Source: Planctomycetaceae bacterium UBA969
GTDB taxonomy: Bacteria; Planctomycetota; Planctomycetia; Gemmatales; Gemmataceae
Length of the DNA stretch: 16,806 nucleotides
Direction: 5' to 3'
Assembly (NCBI GenBank): GCA_002303765.1
Contig: DBCB01000261.1
Coordinates: 8,036 to 24,841 of the forward strand
Positions within the stretch are counted from its first letter, which is position 1, and every line of letters starts with the position of its first letter. Both the position numbers and the translations under genes were made by a program. The notes under the pieces are model-generated. The model was not told where the DNA came from and ran no database searches. It was given only the letters and a program-made list of their open reading frames with translations. Below, one piece after another: positions 13,975 to 16,806 of this stretch.

Positions 13975-15471
13975 ATGCAGACAATTGCGGCTAGGAAAAA
14001 TCACCTGAGCGAACTGTTTGCCCTCGATCTCAGATCGCTAGGCCTGTTCCGCATTGGTATCGCCCTAATTCTGCTATACGAGCTTTTACTTCGCAGTTTC
14101 GAGCTTTCATTTTTCTATACCGACCAAGGGGCGACACCGCGTGAAGTGCTCTGGCATTCTCCGTTTCCCATGGGAATCGTCTGGTGGATTAGCCCACACA
14201 TGCTATCAGGATCATTTGCTTGGCAAGCATTCTTGTTTATTTTATCTGGCCTAGCTGGTGTTGCCCTGCTTTTGGGATATCAAACCCGCTGGGCCATTGC
14301 CATTTCCTGGTTTCTACTCATGGGATCACATGCACGCCAACCGATGATACTTCAAGGCAATGATGTATTATTGCGATGTGCACTTTTCTGGTCGTTTTTT
14401 GTGCCATTAGGTGCAAGGTTCAGCCTCGACTCTCTTTCGAAAAATGCAACCACTTATCATTCCAACCGCATTCTTTCCTGGGGCACCACTGCAATCATTC
14501 TGCAACTCTGCATCCTTTACTTCAACGCGGCAATACCCAAGGTCAGCTACGAATGGCGTGGAGATTTCAACGCATTATATTATGTACTCAACATGGATTA
14601 TTTCACCAATCCTTTTGGTTACTGGGTATTGCAATACCCAGCCATTCTGGTGCTTTTGACCAAAGCCACCCTTCTCTTAGAAATATCCATACCCTTTATC
14701 CTTTTAATGCCCTTTGGTAATGCTTACTTAAGATTAATAGCATTTGCGATAATGGTCGGTTTTCATCTAGGCATCTACATGTGCATGGATGTGGGCCTTT
14801 TTTCATTCATGTGCATAGCCTACTGGTTGGTATTTCTACCCAGTTTATTTTGGGATATTGTCGCCACTTTTATTCCATTGAAATTTCTTGGCTCTATAGT
14901 CACTGGCACAGAAGCAAATGGCCCGGAGGTTCTTTCAACACCCGGCCCTCGCTGGTTAATACCCTGCCTGCTAATATTTGTGATGGTGATGAATTACCAA
15001 AGGTATTTGAATCCACCCATGGTTTCGGATGAAGCATCGGTAATAGACAACGTAGGCAGAATAATCGGCTTAGATCAATATTGGGCGATGTTTTCACCAG
15101 GGGTTTTAAAAGATGGTTTAAAAATCTGGGCAGAAGGCACCAAAGCAGATGGCACCAAAGTTAATCTGTTTAATCCCGGCCAAGATAATCGATCAAGCGA
15201 TAGGCGAATGGTTTGGACAAAGGAAGATTCTTACGCCCGTAAAAGGTTTCTCATCTGGGGCCTTTATGAATTCCCACGAGATCCTTTCTCACGGGCCTTC
15301 TTAAAAATGATGTTAGAAGAATGGAACCAAACTCACAAAGCAGAAGAACAAATCGTTTCTGCGCAAATTGTATCCCTTAAAACACAAACTTCACCACCCT
15401 ATGAAACCCTTGAATCACCAACCATCAACGAGAAAATCTTGATGCACTATATTCCTCAACCCAAAGACTAG
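13975..15471 (+). CDS. HTTM-domain multipass membrane protein
   Basis: This 498-residue protein has an HTTM domain at about 15-300 with several membrane helices. HTTM is named after 'horizontally transferred transmembrane domain' and is related to vitamin K-dependent gamma-carboxylase. Recognisable pieces are LGLFRIGIALILLYELLLR (22-40), YTDQGATPRE (48-57), and the conserved GNDVLLRCALFWSFFVPLG (128-146). After a final helix at about 325-341, a soluble C-terminal part (345-498) contains YWAMFSPGVLKDGLKIWAEG (369-388), frequent in bacterial members. The biochemical role of bacterial HTTM proteins is mostly unknown, and I do not claim carboxylase activity. The frame also has a TTG at 13963 adding four residues; I chose the ATG at 13975, though neither has a good ribosome binding site. 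The stop overlaps the stop of the convergent coiled-coil gene. Confidence 0.88.
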   Translation: MQTIAARKNHLSELFALDLRSLGLFRIGIALILLYELLLRSFELSFFYTDQGATPREVLWHSPFPMGIVWWISPHMLSGSFAWQAFLFILSGLAGVALLLGYQTRWAIAISWFLLMGSHARQPMILQGNDVLLRCALFWSFFVPLGARFSLDSLSKNATTYHSNRILSWGTTAIILQLCILYFNAAIPKVSYEWRGDFNALYYVLNMDYFTNPFGYWVLQYPAILVLLTKATLLLEISIPFILLMPFGNAYLRLIAFAIMVGFHLGIYMCMDVGLFSFMCIAYWLVFLPSLFWDIVATFIPLKFLGSIVTGTEANGPEVLSTPGPRWLIPCLLIFVMVMNYQRYLNPPMVSDEASVIDNVGRIIGLDQYWAMFSPGVLKDGLKIWAEGTKADGTKVNLFNPGQDNRSSDRRMVWTKEDSYARKRFLIWGLYEFPRDPFSRAFLKMMLEEWNQTHKAEEQIVSAQIVSLKTQTSPPYETLESPTINEKILMHYIPQPKD

Positions 15472-16806
15472 GCAGCGATTCGAAGCGGCGTGGCTTGAGT
15501 AGTTTTAACATTGCTAGTTTCTTCAATAAGAACTGCATGAAGTTTTTCGACCTGTGCTTTTAAGTCTTCAATTTGAGCTTCTAAAAGTTTGTTCTTTCCT
15601 TCGAGGATTTTGATCGATTCAAGGTTTAGCATTTTATCCTGCTCAAACTGTTGGCGTATTTCATCGAAGTTGGTTTGAGCAACAGCAAGATCACCTGAGC
15701 GAATTGCTAATTCATTTTCCCTTTGGGCAAGTTCGCGGACCTGCCTTTCAAATATAACGGCACCCGCTTGGAGGTGATTTTTCCCCTCTTGAATCATGGT
15801 GCGTTCTTCCTCGAACCGTTGAGCAATAACCTTACGGATTTTTTCGAGCCTGCGATCTGCGCCAACGCCATCCTTGCTGCCCGCAAGCACCTCAAGAGTC
15901 ATCCGCCCGACCGCAAGTTCAGCCATGGCAAGGGATTGTTTTTGAAATTCGAGTTCATGCAATCGGTTTTGATAATCTTTCCAGATGTTGTTTGCAGATA
16001 AGCGGATTTCATCAAGACGAAGCTTTTCCTTTTGCAATTCATCGCGTTCTTTCAAACCTTTTTGGCAAAGCTCCTTGCGAGTTTCATGAGTCAACTGCCC
16101 AAGTTTTTCCATTGTTTCAGAACGCACCTCGAGTTCATGAATAAGAATATTGCGATCGGTCTCATACGATTTCAACTGAAGGGTGAGTGCGGCTTGATCT
16201 GCCTCAATTTGTTTTCGCTGCAAGGAAAGCTGCTGTTCTTTGGAGAATAAATTTTCTTCTTTTTGAACTAGTGAAAGTTCCCATTGCTCGATCTGTTTTT
16301 GTTTACGGCACAGTTCATTGCCTGAGACGTCAAGCTCTGCGAGAAGGCTGTTTTGTTCTTTTTCCCAAGATATTTTGCGCTGTTCCAGATTATGCCAGGC
16401 TTCTAACAATACCAACCGCTGATCATCCAGATGGCTCGCCATCCCTTCAAGCTGTACCATTAAAGCGCCTGCATCTGCAGGTATATTTAAAATTGGCTGC
16501 TGGTTGGTAACCGAATCTGTATTAGGCAAAGGCCAAGAACAATCAGGAAGTTTCTCACGCAGGTTGAGAATGCGTTTTTCTAAACCTTCTTCCTCGAGTT
16601 TGAGCCGGGTCAGATAGGTATTCCAGTGCTTTTCATTTTGCTCGAGAATCAATTGGTTTTGATCCAGTAACGAAAACTTAGCTGAAAGTTCTTTCTCGCG
16701 GTGCAACAAATCAATCTCGCGCGTTGTAGCCTTGAGGGCGCGTTGTTGTTGTTCGCTGTCAAGCTGATCATAGGATTCTTTAAGTTTTCGATTTTCAGTT
16801 TCACAT
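15468..16806 (-). CDS. Long coiled-coil protein (5'-truncated by window edge)
   Basis: At least 445 codons are visible and the frame stays open to the right edge, so the true start lies outside; the first start-like codon inside is only a TTG at 16709. The sequence is almost entirely charged and heptad-like, rich in Glu, Gln, Leu and Lys (for example HDLQ-type stretches such as QKEENLFSKEQQLSLQRKQ and EKNKLLEAQIEDLKAQVEKL-like C-terminal heptads), so a long alpha-helical coiled coil is clear. No membrane segment, enzyme motif or signal peptide appears in the visible part. The tail ends TTQATPLRIAA. Such proteins can be structural, scaffold or SMC-like, but no ABC ATPase motifs are visible here. 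Function is unknown. Confidence 0.8.
   Translation of the reverse strand, partial: CETENRKLKESYDQLDSEQQQRALKATTREIDLLHREKELSAKFSLLDQNQLILEQNEKHWNTYLTRLKLEEEGLEKRILNLREKLPDCSWPLPNTDSVTNQQPILNIPADAGALMVQLEGMASHLDDQRLVLLEAWHNLEQRKISWEKEQNSLLAELDVSGNELCRKQKQIEQWELSLVQKEENLFSKEQQLSLQRKQIEADQAALTLQLKSYETDRNILIHELEVRSETMEKLGQLTHETRKELCQKGLKERDELQKEKLRLDEIRLSANNIWKDYQNRLHELEFQKQSLAMAELAVGRMTLEVLAGSKDGVGADRRLEKIRKVIAQRFEEERTMIQEGKNHLQAGAVIFERQVRELAQRENELAIRSGDLAVAQTNFDEIRQQFEQDKMLNLESIKILEGKNKLLEAQIEDLKAQVEKLHAVLIEETSNVKTTQATPLRIAA

Overview
The window looks like ordinary chromosomal sequence from a planctomycete (Planctomycetota; a Gemmatales-like lineage is my guess). The clues are a DUF1559 protein with a prepilin-type N-terminus, a secreted formylglycine sulfatase, a secreted HEAT-repeat protein, an HTTM-domain membrane protein, and housekeeping genes scattered outside their usual operons (rpmA without rplU or obg, dnaK without grpE or dnaJ). 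I see no rRNA, tRNA, CRISPR array, insertion sequence, integrase or phage gene.

Layout. Positions 1-5559 hold a minus-strand block. It contains the 5' part of a DUF1559 gene that runs off the left edge, an FMN-dependent alpha-hydroxy-acid oxidase, rpmA (ribosomal protein L27) with a clear terminator, a membrane-anchored protein of unknown function with a good promoter, and dnaK with a strong terminator. A gene-poor divergent spacer (5560-5987) separates dnaK from a plus-strand pair: pheA (chorismate mutase/prephenate dehydratase, possibly preceded by a 36-codon small ORF) and tpiA (triosephosphate isomerase). tpiA converges on a minus-strand run that reads, in transcription order, beta-hydroxyacid dehydrogenase, MFS transporter (4-base overlap), an 80-residue membrane protein, a sulfatase and the HEAT-repeat protein. 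An HTTM-domain membrane protein is divergent from that run. It converges on a long coiled-coil protein that runs off the right edge, and the two genes share a CTAG as overlapping stop codons.

How the genes fit together. pheA, tpiA, rpmA and dnaK are core metabolism, translation and protein folding. The dehydrogenase and transporter are probably translationally coupled and may take up and oxidise a small organic acid. The sulfatase and small membrane gene downstream may share the transcript, but no pathway is proved.

The most notable structure is at the tpiA/HEAT convergent junction. A perfect 53-bp direct repeat carries the end of tpiA and the stop codon of the HEAT gene, and the two copies flank a 38-bp insert with a 9-bp hairpin. 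I found no convincing new multi-gene system. The junction duplication, a duplicated 18-residue Cys/Trp motif in the HEAT protein, an extra loop in the DnaK ATPase domain and the small ORF before pheA are the points worth checking.
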